NCBI GenBank assembly: GCA_016716505.1
Contig: JADJWF010000002.1
Coordinates: forward strand, 744,001-808,000
Length of the DNA stretch: 64,000 nt
Source of the DNA: Verrucomicrobiota bacterium
GTDB taxonomy: Bacteria > Verrucomicrobiota > Verrucomicrobiia > Limisphaerales > J093
Reading direction: 5' to 3'
Positions 1 to 7,073 of the stretch are shown one piece after another. Within the stretch, counting starts at the first letter, position 1. Each line of letters starts with the position of its first letter. The notes beneath the pieces were generated by a model. The model saw only the letters and a program-made list of their open reading frames with translations, ran no database searches and was not told the origin of the DNA. Made by a program: the position numbers and the translations under genes.

Positions 1-2
1 CG

Positions 3-794
3 GGGCCGCAGGGCGACGTCGGCCCACAAGGACCAATCGGTCCGACTGGTCCGGTGGGGCCGCAGGGCGACACCGGTGCGCCCGGCCCGGTGGGTCCCCA
101 GGGACCGCAGGGCATACCGGGAGAAATCGGGCCGATCGGTCCACAAGGCCCGAAAGGTGACAAAGGCGACCAAGGAGAGGCCGGTCCGGCTGGCCCCCAG
201 GGGCCACAGGGCATCCCCGGCGAGACGGGGCCGATGGGGCCAGCGGGGCCGAAGGGAGACAAGGGCGAGCCGGGCGAGCCCGGTCCAATGGGGCCGCAGG
301 GACCACCGGGAGCCCAGGGGGAGGCCGGACCCGCGGGTCCCCAGGGACCGGAAGGTCCGCAAGGTCCGGCCGGGCAACGCCGCATCACTTATGTTCAAGG
401 CAACCAAAACGAGAGTTTCGGCGGCGGCATCTACACGGTTCCGATCCCCGGTCGCCAGATGCAATTTACCAAGCACAGCGATACGAGTTCAATCCGTGTT
501 CACTATGTGGATAATTTCGGGATCGCCGGCCCCGCCGCGATCGGCAAGTGGTGGATTCGATTGAATGGTTATCCAACTGATCTTCAGAACACAGTTCATA
601 CGTACGCCGGCGGACTTCTCGCGACGAGCTACGTTCCGGGCACGATCAGCGGTTACCTTTCGAGTCTTCCAGCCGGAACGCATACGATCCAAGTGTACCT
701 ATCAACCTCCGGTACCGTATACTCGACAACCACCGGTTGGGCCCTCTCAAGCGACGGTGCTTCCTTTCTTTTGGAAGTCGAGGAGATCGACTAA
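3..794 (+). CDS. Collagen-like Gly-X-Y repeat protein, 5' end outside the window
   Basis: The reading frame is open from the first bases of the window, so the gene begins upstream and the GTG at 54 is only an internal valine. Up to about base 378 the protein is an uninterrupted run of Gly-X-Y triplets rich in GPQGP, GPKGDKG and GEPGEPG units, the signature of bacterial collagen-like proteins that form trimeric rods. The last ~138 residues are non-repetitive, rich in Gly, Ser, Thr and aromatic residues, and read like a beta-rich C-terminal head. Such proteins are usually surface or secreted; the signal peptide would lie outside the window, so localisation is inferred. The gene ends at TAA 792-794 and is followed by a strong hairpin. 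The collagen assignment is firm; the role of the head domain is unknown. Confidence 0.85.
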   Translation, partial: GPQGDVGPQGPIGPTGPVGPQGDTGAPGPVGPQGPQGIPGEIGPIGPQGPKGDKGDQGEAGPAGPQGPQGIPGETGPMGPAGPKGDKGEPGEPGPMGPQGPPGAQGEAGPAGPQGPEGPQGPAGQRRITYVQGNQNESFGGGIYTVPIPGRQMQFTKHSDTSSIRVHYVDNFGIAGPAAIGKWWIRLNGYPTDLQNTVHTYAGGLLATSYVPGTISGYLSSLPAGTHTIQVYLSTSGTVYSTTTGWALSSDGASFLLEVEEID

Positions 795-809
795 CGCGAT
801 GCCCTCGGC

Positions 810-836
810 GGGTGGAAGGCACAAGGCCTTCCACCC
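810..836 (+). terminator. Hairpin after the collagen-like gene, probable terminator
   Basis: An 11-bp perfect stem (810-820 with 826-836) with a 5-base loop starts 16 bases after the collagen-like stop codon. There is no clear U-tract, so it may be a U-poor terminator or an mRNA 3' stabiliser. Confidence 0.5.
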
Positions 837-905
837 GACCGACTCGATGCTGTCAAGAATCCTCCGCCATTGAGAAGTCGTTACAAAGATCCGCGCCTGC
901 AGCCG

Positions 906-1103
906 ATGACCGAGTCTGGACAATCGCGGTGGAACAGCAGCATTGCATTGGGCGCCATTCTGATATTCGGCTCCCTGGCCCTGGCCGGTTGCACCTCGCA
1001 ACGCCCGGACGGAACGGTCCGTCGGCACTACTTCCCCTATGCGGTCGTGACCACGCCGCCCGTAGCTTTACTGTCTGCGAATGTTTCCTTGGCACCATCT
1101 TGA
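906..1103 (+). CDS. Small putative lipoprotein, 65 aa
   Basis: From the ATG at 906 the product begins with a short polar stretch, then a hydrophobic segment (about residues 13-27) ending in LALAGC with Cys29, a good lipobox for signal peptidase II. The mature part is only ~36 residues, with no recognised domain. A TTG at 870 would give a 77-residue form with a longer N-tail; ATG 906 fits a lipoprotein signal better. It lies 51 bases before another putative lipoprotein gene on the same strand, so the two may be co-transcribed. Function unknown. Confidence 0.5.
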   Translation: MTESGQSRWNSSIALGAILIFGSLALAGCTSQRPDGTVRRHYFPYAVVTTPPVALLSANVSLAPS

Positions 1104-1154
1104 TCCATTCACCTCCAGTTACCTTTACAAGCCGTCCCCACGAATACCGAATCT

Positions 1155-2669
1155 ATGAACCCCACCCCTGAAACAAACCCTCGAGCAATCCGCTTCTCCA
1201 CCGGAATCACCTTGTTATCGGCAGCCTTGGCGACTCTGGTTGCCGCCAGCACCGGCTGCGGCACACGACCCACAGCCAGCATCAGTCATCCGACAGAGTT
1301 CACCGCGCTGCACTTGGCCGCCGCCCAGCGACGGATGGACTCCAATGCTGTTTCCGTGGCATTGTACACCAACCTAAGCCGATACTTCGCCTCCCGGGAA
1401 ACGGAGTACACAAACGCGCGGTTGCGGATGGACATCATGCTGGATGAAGTCCAGACCACCACGGCGCGCCGGAACATCCAGACCTTGGACTTTGCTCTGG
1501 CCCTGATCGCCGCCGCCAAAGCGAATGGAGACAGCGAGGGAAGCGCAACAAACCACCCCCCCACCGTTTCGAACCCGCCCAAGGAGAGCGAGAAAGAAGA
1601 CGGTCAAGGCGACAAGAGCCAAGGAGACTCATACCAAACCAAGGCTGCCGAGGCGCTGGCCAAAATGGCTGAAATCCCGATTGTGGACAGCCCGTTCGAC
1701 CGGCTGGACCGGGTTTCGGACTTTTACGCAGCGTATTTGCTCAAACACCTCCGACTGCTCGGCGACAGTCGGGCGGTAAATACGCCGGCACTCGAACACT
1801 GGTTCACGAACAGCCTGCCGGCAACGATGCTGACCAACTTGACCAGCTTGAAGGACAAACCGCCCACCCATCGCCTGCTGTTCCTCGTCATGCAGACGCA
1901 GGTCACCGCGGGCAGCAAGGCCAACCACATGACCGGGGTGCGGGTGCGCCTGAAAGATAACAACGGCGACCCGGTACCGGTGTTGCGGTTGCACCCGAGC
2001 CGGACCTACGACTTGGACCTCACGGCCGTTCAAGACGAATCCACCCTTTCGTGGAAGATTGAAGGGGCGGGCAAGCCCGACCCCAGCCTGACCGTTGAGG
2101 GCCGTCTCGGCGGCAGGTCCAAACAGGAAACGCTGAAACGCTTCTACGCCCGCCTGGGCAAGGTCTCCGGCTACGTGGATGCCGGCAGAGGCGAGTTCGG
2201 CTGGGACTTTTATCCCTCGAACCTGCGGATGGTTCAGGCGAACGTAACCAAGTCCTTTTGGGGCCTGTTTTTTGGAACCGTGGAGCGGCTTCGCACCAAA
2301 GGGTTTTTGGAAGCGGGTGGGCGCGACGCCTTCGCTCTGGTTCTGGTGCCTTGGGATGCGCCTCACCTGACCTACCAGGTCCAGTCCAGCACCAGTTCGT
2401 TCAGCCCGGATGGCGCGGGCTTGTTATGGCGCTCACGCACCCCGCGGCCGGAAGAAGGTTGGAGCAAGCCGCAGACGATTCCCCTGAGTCGGGCTTCCCC
2501 TTGGGAAGCGGTCGCCGCGACCGTCCCCCTGCTCAGCGGAGTTTCCTACGCCAGCGACAGCGTAACCCCGACAAAACACGGCGAAGAAACCGCTCGATCC
2601 AAGCCCGCCCGAACCTTTCCGGGTTCCGCAACCACACCCGCTGGAGTGGATGGCCTCACCGACCGGTAG
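1155..2669 (+). CDS. Putative lipoprotein of unknown function, 504 aa
   Basis: The ATG at 1155 gives a protein with a hydrophobic N-terminal segment (about residues 17-33) ending at Cys35 in an ASTGC context, an acceptable but not ideal lipobox. The body is soluble. Residues ~120-155 are a low-complexity acidic/lysine linker (ESEKEDGQGDKSQGD), and the remainder looks globular with alternating hydrophobic and charged segments. I recognise no catalytic motif or named family. It follows the small lipoprotein on the same strand and is followed by a strong hairpin at 2898-2926. Envelope location is inferred from the N-terminus only. Confidence 0.6.
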   Translation: MNPTPETNPRAIRFSTGITLLSAALATLVAASTGCGTRPTASISHPTEFTALHLAAAQRRMDSNAVSVALYTNLSRYFASRETEYTNARLRMDIMLDEVQTTTARRNIQTLDFALALIAAAKANGDSEGSATNHPPTVSNPPKESEKEDGQGDKSQGDSYQTKAAEALAKMAEIPIVDSPFDRLDRVSDFYAAYLLKHLRLLGDSRAVNTPALEHWFTNSLPATMLTNLTSLKDKPPTHRLLFLVMQTQVTAGSKANHMTGVRVRLKDNNGDPVPVLRLHPSRTYDLDLTAVQDESTLSWKIEGAGKPDPSLTVEGRLGGRSKQETLKRFYARLGKVSGYVDAGRGEFGWDFYPSNLRMVQANVTKSFWGLFFGTVERLRTKGFLEAGGRDAFALVLVPWDAPHLTYQVQSSTSSFSPDGAGLLWRSRTPRPEEGWSKPQTIPLSRASPWEAVAATVPLLSGVSYASDSVTPTKHGEETARSKPARTFPGSATTPAGVDGLTDR

Positions 2670-2983
2670 CTCACACCGAAGTCTCGAAAACAGGTCATAC
2701 TCCTCGCGGGAACAGGGCCGTGCCGGCCTCGAGGCCAGTCCGAGTGTTCTCAGGCGCAGAACATCCCCAAGCCGTTATCTACCCCCGCCCCGCCGAAGCC
2801 CGGGCGGCCTGCCAGCCGACCGGCCAAGGGCCGCAGACGGTTGCGTCCGTGGCTGGCGCGCGCCCGCAGTTTCGCGCCCGTTGTCGTCGGGCCATAGACA
2901 GCCCTCGCGGCTACGGCGAGGGCTGTTCAATCAGGAGGAGACGTTGCGGGTGAGTCAGCCGACGGCGGCCCGGAGATGGCCCG
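2670..2983 (+). other. Intergenic stretch with a strong ribosome binding site cut off by the IS
   Basis: No complete gene is visible. After the hairpin at 2898-2926 there is a near-perfect Shine-Dalgarno AGGAGGAG at 2933-2940, followed by possible starts TTG 2944 or GTG 2950 whose frame runs into the IS after about a dozen codons. This looks like the 5' end of a gene interrupted by, or lost beside, the insertion. The few residues before the IS are too short to identify. Confidence 0.4.
2898..2926 (+). terminator. Perfect 11-bp hairpin before the IS element
   Basis: Stem 2898-2908 pairs perfectly with 2916-2926 around a 7-base loop. It sits ~230 bases after the 504-aa lipoprotein gene and just before a strong ribosome binding site. 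It could terminate the upstream unit or act as a leader hairpin for the interrupted gene. Confidence 0.45.
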
Positions 2984-3026
2984 CTGGGGTTGACCCGGTT
3001 TCGTGGACACCTTGGGGGCGGCGGGC
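2984..3026 (+). repeat. Left terminal inverted repeat of the IS3 element
   Basis: These 43 bases are the exact reverse complement of 4259-4301. The repeat extends into the start of orfA, so the first codons of orfA lie in the repeat. Confidence 0.92.
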
Positions 3027-3404
3027 TACAAAAAAGCCCGACATGCCTACGACAATCCTGAAACCGTGCTCCCCCCCACCCCGGCCGCTGCGGCTTCGGC
3101 CGCCCGCGCGTCTCAAAAGCGCTACGCCGACGCCTTCAAACGTCAAGCCGTCGAGCACTGGCTGCGGTCCGACCGGCCCGGCACCCAGATCGCCCGGGAA
3201 CTGGGCGTGAGCTACCCCTCCCTCAAAGAATGGAAGCGCCGCTATCACGGCGAGGTTCTCCCCGGCGGCGCCGACCTGGCCGCTGAGAATCGTGCCCTCA
3301 AAGCCGAGTTGCTGCGCGTGCGCCAGCAGCGGGACATTCTAAAAAAAACGCTGGGCATCCTCTCGGAACCGTCGCCGAGCGCTACCAGCGCATCCAAAGC
3401 ATGA
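3003..3404 (+). CDS. IS3-family transposase OrfA
   Basis: A 133-aa protein supplying the DNA-binding part of the IS3 transposase. Residues ~38-82 form an HTH of the transposase-8 type (KRQAVEHWL ... IARELGVSYPSLKEWKRRY), and residues ~88-120 a leucine-zipper-like coiled coil (AENRALKAELLRVRQQRDILKK) used for oligomerisation. The start at 3003 lies inside the left inverted repeat. The frame overlaps orfB by 4 bases, and the run of eight A at 3341-3348 allows a -1 shift to make the OrfAB fusion, the active transposase in this family. OrfA alone normally acts as a regulator. Confidence 0.88.
   Translation: MDTLGAAGYKKARHAYDNPETVLPPTPAAAASAARASQKRYADAFKRQAVEHWLRSDRPGTQIARELGVSYPSLKEWKRRYHGEVLPGGADLAAENRALKAELLRVRQQRDILKKTLGILSEPSPSATSASKA
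3341..3348 (+). promoter_or_regulatory. Probable -1 programmed frameshift site (A8)
   Basis: Eight consecutive A cover two lysine codons near the end of orfA (frame A_AAA_AAA). Slipping back one base moves ribosomes from the orfA frame to the open frame that continues through orfB, giving an uninterrupted OrfAB. The site position and direction match IS3 elements; the efficiency is not visible. Confidence 0.75.
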
Positions 3405-4249
3405 GGGCCGACTACCCGCTGGCCCAACTCTGCGTCGCGCTGGGCGTGACCCGTGCCGGCTACTACGCCTGGGTCAAAGCACCCCCCAGTCCGCGCGCCC
3501 AGGCCGACGCCGCCCTGAGCCAGGACATCGCTGCGGTCCATGCCGAGCACCGCGGACGCTACGGTGCCCCTCGCATCCGGCACACCCTGCGGCAGCGCGG
3601 CCAGCGACACAGCACCAAACGCGTGGCCCGGTTGCTGCGCCAGCAGGGCCTGCGCGGCCAGGGTCCCCGCCGCTACGTGCCGCGCACCACCGACAGCGCC
3701 CACGCCCACCCTGTCGCGCCCAACCGCTTGGCCGAGGCGCCGGCGCCCACCGGCCCCAACCAGATCTGGGTGAGCGACCTCACCTACGTGCCCACCGCCG
3801 AGGGGTGGCTCTTCGTGGCGGTGATCCTCGATCTCTGGAGCCGCCACGTGGTGGGCTGGGCTACCAGCGCGAGCCTGGCGGCGCTGACCGTGCTGGCGGC
3901 CCTGCGGATGGCCCTTGGTCAGCGCCAACCCCCGCGTGGCCTGCTCCACCACAGCGACCGCGGCGTGCAGTACGCCAGCGGGGAACACCGTGCCCTGCTG
4001 GCAGCCGCGGGACTGGAGGCGAGCATGAGTCGCGCGGGCAACCCCTATGACAACGCCGCGATGGAGAGTTTCATGGCCACCTACAAGCGCGAGTGCGTGA
4101 GCCTGGCCGAGGGGGCGGGTGGCTATGCCACGCGCGCCGAAGCGACCACCGACTTCTTCGCCTACGTCGAGACCTATTACAACCGGGTGCGGCTCCACAG
4201 CGCCCTCGGCTACCAAAGTCCTGTGGACTTCGAAACCCAAACCCGTTAA
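3401..4249 (+). CDS. IS3-family transposase OrfB, DDE catalytic domain
   Basis: A 282-aa integrase-like catalytic subunit. After an N-terminal HTH_21 region (YGAPRIRHTL...), the rve core shows all three acidic residues: Asp in WVSDLTYV, Asp in HHSDRGVQY and Glu in NPYDNAAMESF, followed by YNRVRLHSALGY, a hallmark of IS3 transposases. The separate ATG-less frame extends upstream to the A8 slippery site, so translation is probably as an OrfAB fusion. All motifs are intact, so the element could still be mobile. Confidence 0.92.
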   Translation: MRADYPLAQLCVALGVTRAGYYAWVKAPPSPRAQADAALSQDIAAVHAEHRGRYGAPRIRHTLRQRGQRHSTKRVARLLRQQGLRGQGPRRYVPRTTDSAHAHPVAPNRLAEAPAPTGPNQIWVSDLTYVPTAEGWLFVAVILDLWSRHVVGWATSASLAALTVLAALRMALGQRQPPRGLLHHSDRGVQYASGEHRALLAAAGLEASMSRAGNPYDNAAMESFMATYKRECVSLAEGAGGYATRAEATTDFFAYVETYYNRVRLHSALGYQSPVDFETQTR

Positions 4250-4258
4250 ATCATCCGT

Positions 4259-4301
4259 GCCCGCCGCCCCCAAGGTGTCCACGAAACCGGGTCAACCCCA
4301 G
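4259..4301 (-). repeat. Right terminal inverted repeat of the IS3 element
   Basis: Exact reverse complement of 2984-3026 over 43 bases. The first codon of the antitoxin remnant begins at its outer edge. Confidence 0.92.
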
Positions 4302-4486
4302 TGTTCCTCCAGGCCCTGCGAGACGTCGTGGATGCTCACGGCGGGATGAGCCGCACCGCGAGGCTCGCTGGTTTGAACCGCGAAAGCCTCTACCGCCAGC
4401 TTTCACGCCGGGGGAATCCCAGCTTCGCCAGTCTTAATGCCATACTCATGAGCCTGGGCTTGAAGCTGCGGTTTGCCACAGGATAA
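4301..4486 (+). pseudogene. 3' remnant of an antitoxin-like HTH gene (HI1420/HigA-type)
   Basis: The 61-residue frame (MFLQALRDVV ... GGMSRTARLAGL ... GNPSFASLNAILMSLGL) matches the C-terminal Xre-like HTH half of addiction-module antidote proteins that pair with a RelE/HigB-type toxin. Family members are ~95-100 aa, so roughly the first 35-40 residues are missing, and the break coincides with the IS right end. No toxin gene or N-terminal part is seen left of the IS. The GTG at 4301 may be a codon for an internal valine rather than a start. Most likely an IS-truncated gene; expression from the IS edge cannot be excluded. Confidence 0.75.
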
Positions 4487-4505
4487 CAAACAGATCCACG
4501 AGAAA

Positions 4506-4529
4506 GGCCCCCCGGTCGCCCGAGGGGCC
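4506..4529 (+). terminator. GC-rich hairpin after the antitoxin remnant
   Basis: A 10-step stem with one C-A mismatch (4506-4515 with 4520-4529) and a 4-base loop lies 20 bases after the remnant's stop codon. No U-tract follows. Plausible original terminator of the toxin-antitoxin unit. The rest of 4530-4673 shows nothing else recognisable. Confidence 0.4.
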
Positions 4530-4673
4530 GTGCCGCTGGCGAGGTCGCCGCCTACTCCCGCCTGCCATGCGGCGGGCAGGTCGCCGCCATGAGGTCGAAC
4601 GCCCGGCGGAAGAACCGCGCCCGGCCGGTGATGCGCCGCAGATCTTCGCTGCCTGGGTGTCCGCGAAAAGGGG

Positions 4674-5114
4674 TCAAAAAGGGGTCAGTCCCGCATATTC
4701 ACACCAACTCCCCTTCTGCCTCTGCGCCGACAGCAGATTCGACAGGCTCGCTGCAGTGCCCATCTGTAGCCGCGTCGCAATCCACTTCAGTGTCATCGTC
4801 GTCTCGGCACGCAATGTGACGGCGAGCTTCAGCTTGCCCCGGTCCCCTTTGCGACGCGCCGCCAAGTCTGCCTCCGTCCATCCCAGCTTCGCCAGCCCCT
4901 CCCGCGCCAACCGCTCCGCCCGCTCGGCCGCGCTCTCCTGCAACTCCGCCCCGTAATGCGTCACCCCGCGCCGCGCCTCCACCTGCGCCAGCAACTCCTT
5001 CCGAAACGCCTCTTCACCCCAGCACCACCCCCGCCGAATCCGCCCATCCTCCTCCGGGCTGTCCTGATGCCGACGATCCTCCATCACCCGCTCGAACTGC
5101 CTCCGTCCTGCCAC
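4674..5114 (-). pseudogene. C-terminal fragment of a REP-associated tyrosine transposase (RAYT-like)
   Basis: The frame carries the conserved C-terminal half of RAYT/IS200-like transposases of PVC and related bacteria: RRQFERVMEDRR, RRGWCWGEEAFRKELL, HYGAE, the ESAAERAERL region, and the diagnostic ETTMTLKWIATRLQMGT helix-turn-helix. The N-terminal catalytic Y1 domain with its HUH motif is absent: upstream in frame only about 17 further sense codons precede a stop near 5165. The fragment therefore cannot catalyse transposition. It is flanked by an imperfect inverted repeat (4681-4699 and 5223-5241), into which the last codons of the fragment run. Confidence 0.75.
4681..4699 (+). repeat. Left arm of an imperfect inverted repeat around the RAYT fragment
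   Basis: Sixteen of 19 bases match the reverse complement of 5223-5241, with a shared core GTCAGTCCC. It may be a REP-type recognition sequence of the RAYT or the end of the ancestral element. Confidence 0.55.
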
Positions 5115-5222
5115 GCTGTCCGTCGGAATGCCCCCTCTCGCCCCGATTGAACCGCGCCGGGATACTCAATGCGGAGCTTGCGGGCCACGTGTCACAGAGC
5201 GGCCGGACAAGGGAAAAGTGCC

Positions 5223-5241
5223 ATTATGTGGGACTGACGCC
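5223..5241 (-). repeat. Right arm of an imperfect inverted repeat around the RAYT fragment
   Basis: Pairs with 4681-4699 (16 of 19 bases), core GGGACTGAC. Together the arms bracket ~560 bases that contain only the RAYT remnant, suggesting an internally deleted element. No gene is visible in 5115-5303. Confidence 0.55.
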
Positions 5242-5303
5242 TTTATGTAGCCGTTCAGGGTGGTGCCGCTGACTGGATCAGTTGTCACGCCCGCCGGCTT
5301 GAC

Positions 5304-5471
5304 CTACTTCCAAGTCCCGGGCGCGCCGGCGATGGTGCAGTCCCATTCACCACCGAGCGCGTCATGCCAGAATTCGGCCAGGATGGTGAAGTTGTCGGCG
5401 GACCGTTCGCGGAACAGGGCCGCGTTGCTGACATCGTTCAGCCGGCTCGGGGCGATGGCGGTGGTGGCCCG
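5304..5471 (-). pseudogene. Short unassigned coding remnant downstream of the DUF2851 gene
   Basis: About 55 residues in this frame look like genuine protein (NAALFRERSADNFTILAEFW, then HDALGGEWDCT) and end at a stop at 5304. Upstream the same frame runs antisense or shifted relative to the DUF2851 tail and is not protein-like. A neighbouring frame just upstream (INFAGIVNALIRS) also looks protein-like, hinting at a frameshifted end of an older gene. I do not recognise the family. It may instead be chance open frame in GC-rich DNA. Confidence 0.25.
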
Positions 5472-5490
5472 GGGGATCGGATCGAGCGGA

Positions 5491-6984
5491 TCAGCGCGTT
5501 GACGATTCCGGCAAAGTTGATGGCTCGGTTTTGTCCGAGGCCGGGACAACGAGGGTTCGCACCAGTTCCGGGAAACGACAGCCCTCGCAGATGGCGTTCG
5601 CGTGGTCGCAGAAGTCCCGCACGATTTGGAGCAGCCCCTGTTGGGCGGCAGCCTGCGGTGGGAGCCGGACCGGGGCCGGGCCGAGCAGGCGGCGGCAGGC
5701 CAGCTTGAGCACGGCGTTGTCCTCACCGGCCGGCCAGGCGAAGTAGCGCTGCTCGATCTGCGCCGACAACGACGGGTCTCCGCCGACGGTCGCCCGGCTC
5801 CAGAGCCACGGCAGGATCACATTCACGGCCAGATCCGAGCAGCGAGCCTCGCCCAGCAAGGGATGCGGCCCGGGAGTTGCCCGCGAGTTCAAGGTCCAGT
5901 GGTGCGACCAAAACCCGTCGTGGCCAACCTGAAGGCAGCCCAGGAGAGATGACACCAGATCCCGTTCCAGCACGGGTCGCTGCACCCATGCCTCGAGTCG
6001 TCGCGGGACCTGACCCTCCGCCAGCCAATGGGCGGCGAGGGCGATCCGCCGCTGGGGGTGATTGGCGGGGCGGATGCCATGCAGCCGCCACAGGGAACGG
6101 GGAAGCACCCAGCCATCGAGCGCCGCCTGTTCCCGCCACCAGACATCCCACAAACGGCGCCAGTAAGCGCCGGCGCCCGCGGTCCGCGGCGGTTCGATTG
6201 GCAGGAAGCCGGCAACGCCGAGCAACAGGGCCTGCAAGACGAGAACCTGTTCGGCCATCCCGCCTGCCGTCGCGAGCAGCTTGGGCGAGAGTTCCGCCAG
6301 CCGGCGCATGGGCCAGGTATTCCGCTTGTATCCCAGCGCGCTGAACAGGCCCTCCCACAAGGCCCGGTCCCAGCCCACGGCCCGCGCCCGGACGGCGATC
6401 GCCCCAGCCTTGCGCTCGAAGCGTACCCACGCTGCCTGTCGCAGGAGCTCTTCCCGGGCTGCCGGCAGCAGCTCGCGAAGCGGAGTCGCGCAGCGGCCGG
6501 CCTGCGCTATTCCGAGACTCGCGGCCGCAGCCTCCGTGGCGAGCCACGATTCCACGTCCGGGAGTGGCGCATCCAACTGGTCCCCCAGCGCGAGGGTGGG
6601 AAGCGGCCCAGGCGCTTGACCGGACCACACCACATGAAGCCGAACTTCGGCGAAGGCAGGGTTCTCGTGGTGGCGATGCTGCCGCCAGCATTCGGGTCGC
6701 ACGTCCACTTCCACGTCGCCGCTGACCGGAGCTTCCCGGTCGAACTGGATTACGGCCTGCCGGAAGTCCGGCCCCGCCTCACGATTCCAGAAGCCCGGGT
6801 GGAGGACGGTCAGGGGCCGACCGTCGAGCGTGGTGAGCGCCTCGCGGCGGACCCGCTGGTGCAGCCAGATGAGCTGGAGCAACCGTTCGGGAGGCGAATC
6901 GGCGACGGCGGATTCCCGCAGCGCCAGCCAGCCGGGTGAAACGACGCGCCAGCGGGTGTATAAGTTGGGCGGCACAGGCGGCAC
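5491..6984 (-). CDS. DUF2851 family protein
   Basis: A 497-aa soluble protein matching the DUF2851 family: early motif GFWNREAGPDFRQAVIQFD, then SGDVEVDVRPECWRQHRHHENPAFAEVRLHVV, a central helical section (ERKAGAIAVRARAVGWDRALWEGLFSALGYKRN) and a C-terminal cysteine-containing end (CDHANAICEGCRFPELV). Members are ~420-500 aa and have no established function. It is transcribed away from the HtrA gene, with only ~90 bases between the two starts and a perfect hairpin in that gap. The last ~15 residues (TEPSTLPESSTR) look atypical, and other frames there look coding, so the 3' end may have been altered. Confidence 0.8.
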   Translation of the reverse strand: MPPVPPNLYTRWRVVSPGWLALRESAVADSPPERLLQLIWLHQRVRREALTTLDGRPLTVLHPGFWNREAGPDFRQAVIQFDREAPVSGDVEVDVRPECWRQHRHHENPAFAEVRLHVVWSGQAPGPLPTLALGDQLDAPLPDVESWLATEAAAASLGIAQAGRCATPLRELLPAAREELLRQAAWVRFERKAGAIAVRARAVGWDRALWEGLFSALGYKRNTWPMRRLAELSPKLLATAGGMAEQVLVLQALLLGVAGFLPIEPPRTAGAGAYWRRLWDVWWREQAALDGWVLPRSLWRLHGIRPANHPQRRIALAAHWLAEGQVPRRLEAWVQRPVLERDLVSSLLGCLQVGHDGFWSHHWTLNSRATPGPHPLLGEARCSDLAVNVILPWLWSRATVGGDPSLSAQIEQRYFAWPAGEDNAVLKLACRRLLGPAPVRLPPQAAAQQGLLQIVRDFCDHANAICEGCRFPELVRTLVVPASDKTEPSTLPESSTR

Positions 6985-7027
6985 CGGGCGATTGCGTCTG
7001 GGGTTGCGTTTCTGTTAGTCAAATCCC

Positions 7028-7058
7028 GCGCGGTCGCTTTTGGCAAGCGCGACCGCGC
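7028..7058. promoter_or_regulatory. Perfect 10-bp inverted repeat between two divergent genes
   Basis: Bases 7028-7037 pair perfectly with 7049-7058 around an 11-base T-rich spacer, in the 89-base gap between the starts of DUF2851 (minus) and HtrA (plus). It could be an operator shared by two promoters or a hairpin in the 5' leader of htrA, whose ATG is 15 bases downstream. Confidence 0.45.
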
Positions 7059-7073
7059 CGACGTTTTCAATTC

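Larger units (their letters stand above)
2984..4301 (+). mobile_element. IS3-family insertion sequence, intact, ~1.3 kb
   Basis: Two overlapping transposase frames (orfA 3003-3404, orfB 3401-4249) lie between 43-bp perfect inverted repeats at 2984-3026 and 4259-4301. Length, gene order and -1 frame relation are standard for IS3. Ends of the TG...CA type can be drawn at 2985 and 4300. I cannot see a target-site duplication (bases before 2984 and after 4301 do not match), so the flanks may have been rearranged after insertion. The right end abuts the remnant of an antitoxin-like gene. Exact tips are uncertain by a few bases. Confidence 0.9.

Noticed and set aside
3..378. CRISPR-like or tandem DNA repeats in the collagen region
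   Set aside because: The nucleotides vary between triplets; periodicity comes from the protein Gly-X-Y code, without spacer structure.
54..794. GTG 54 as the start of the collagen-like gene
   Set aside because: The frame stays open in Gly-X-Y triplets upstream to the window edge, so the gene starts outside the window.
3245..4282. 345-aa minus-strand frame in the IS element
   Set aside because: It is the reverse of orfB, and its first residues mimic orfA only because both start in the inverted repeats.
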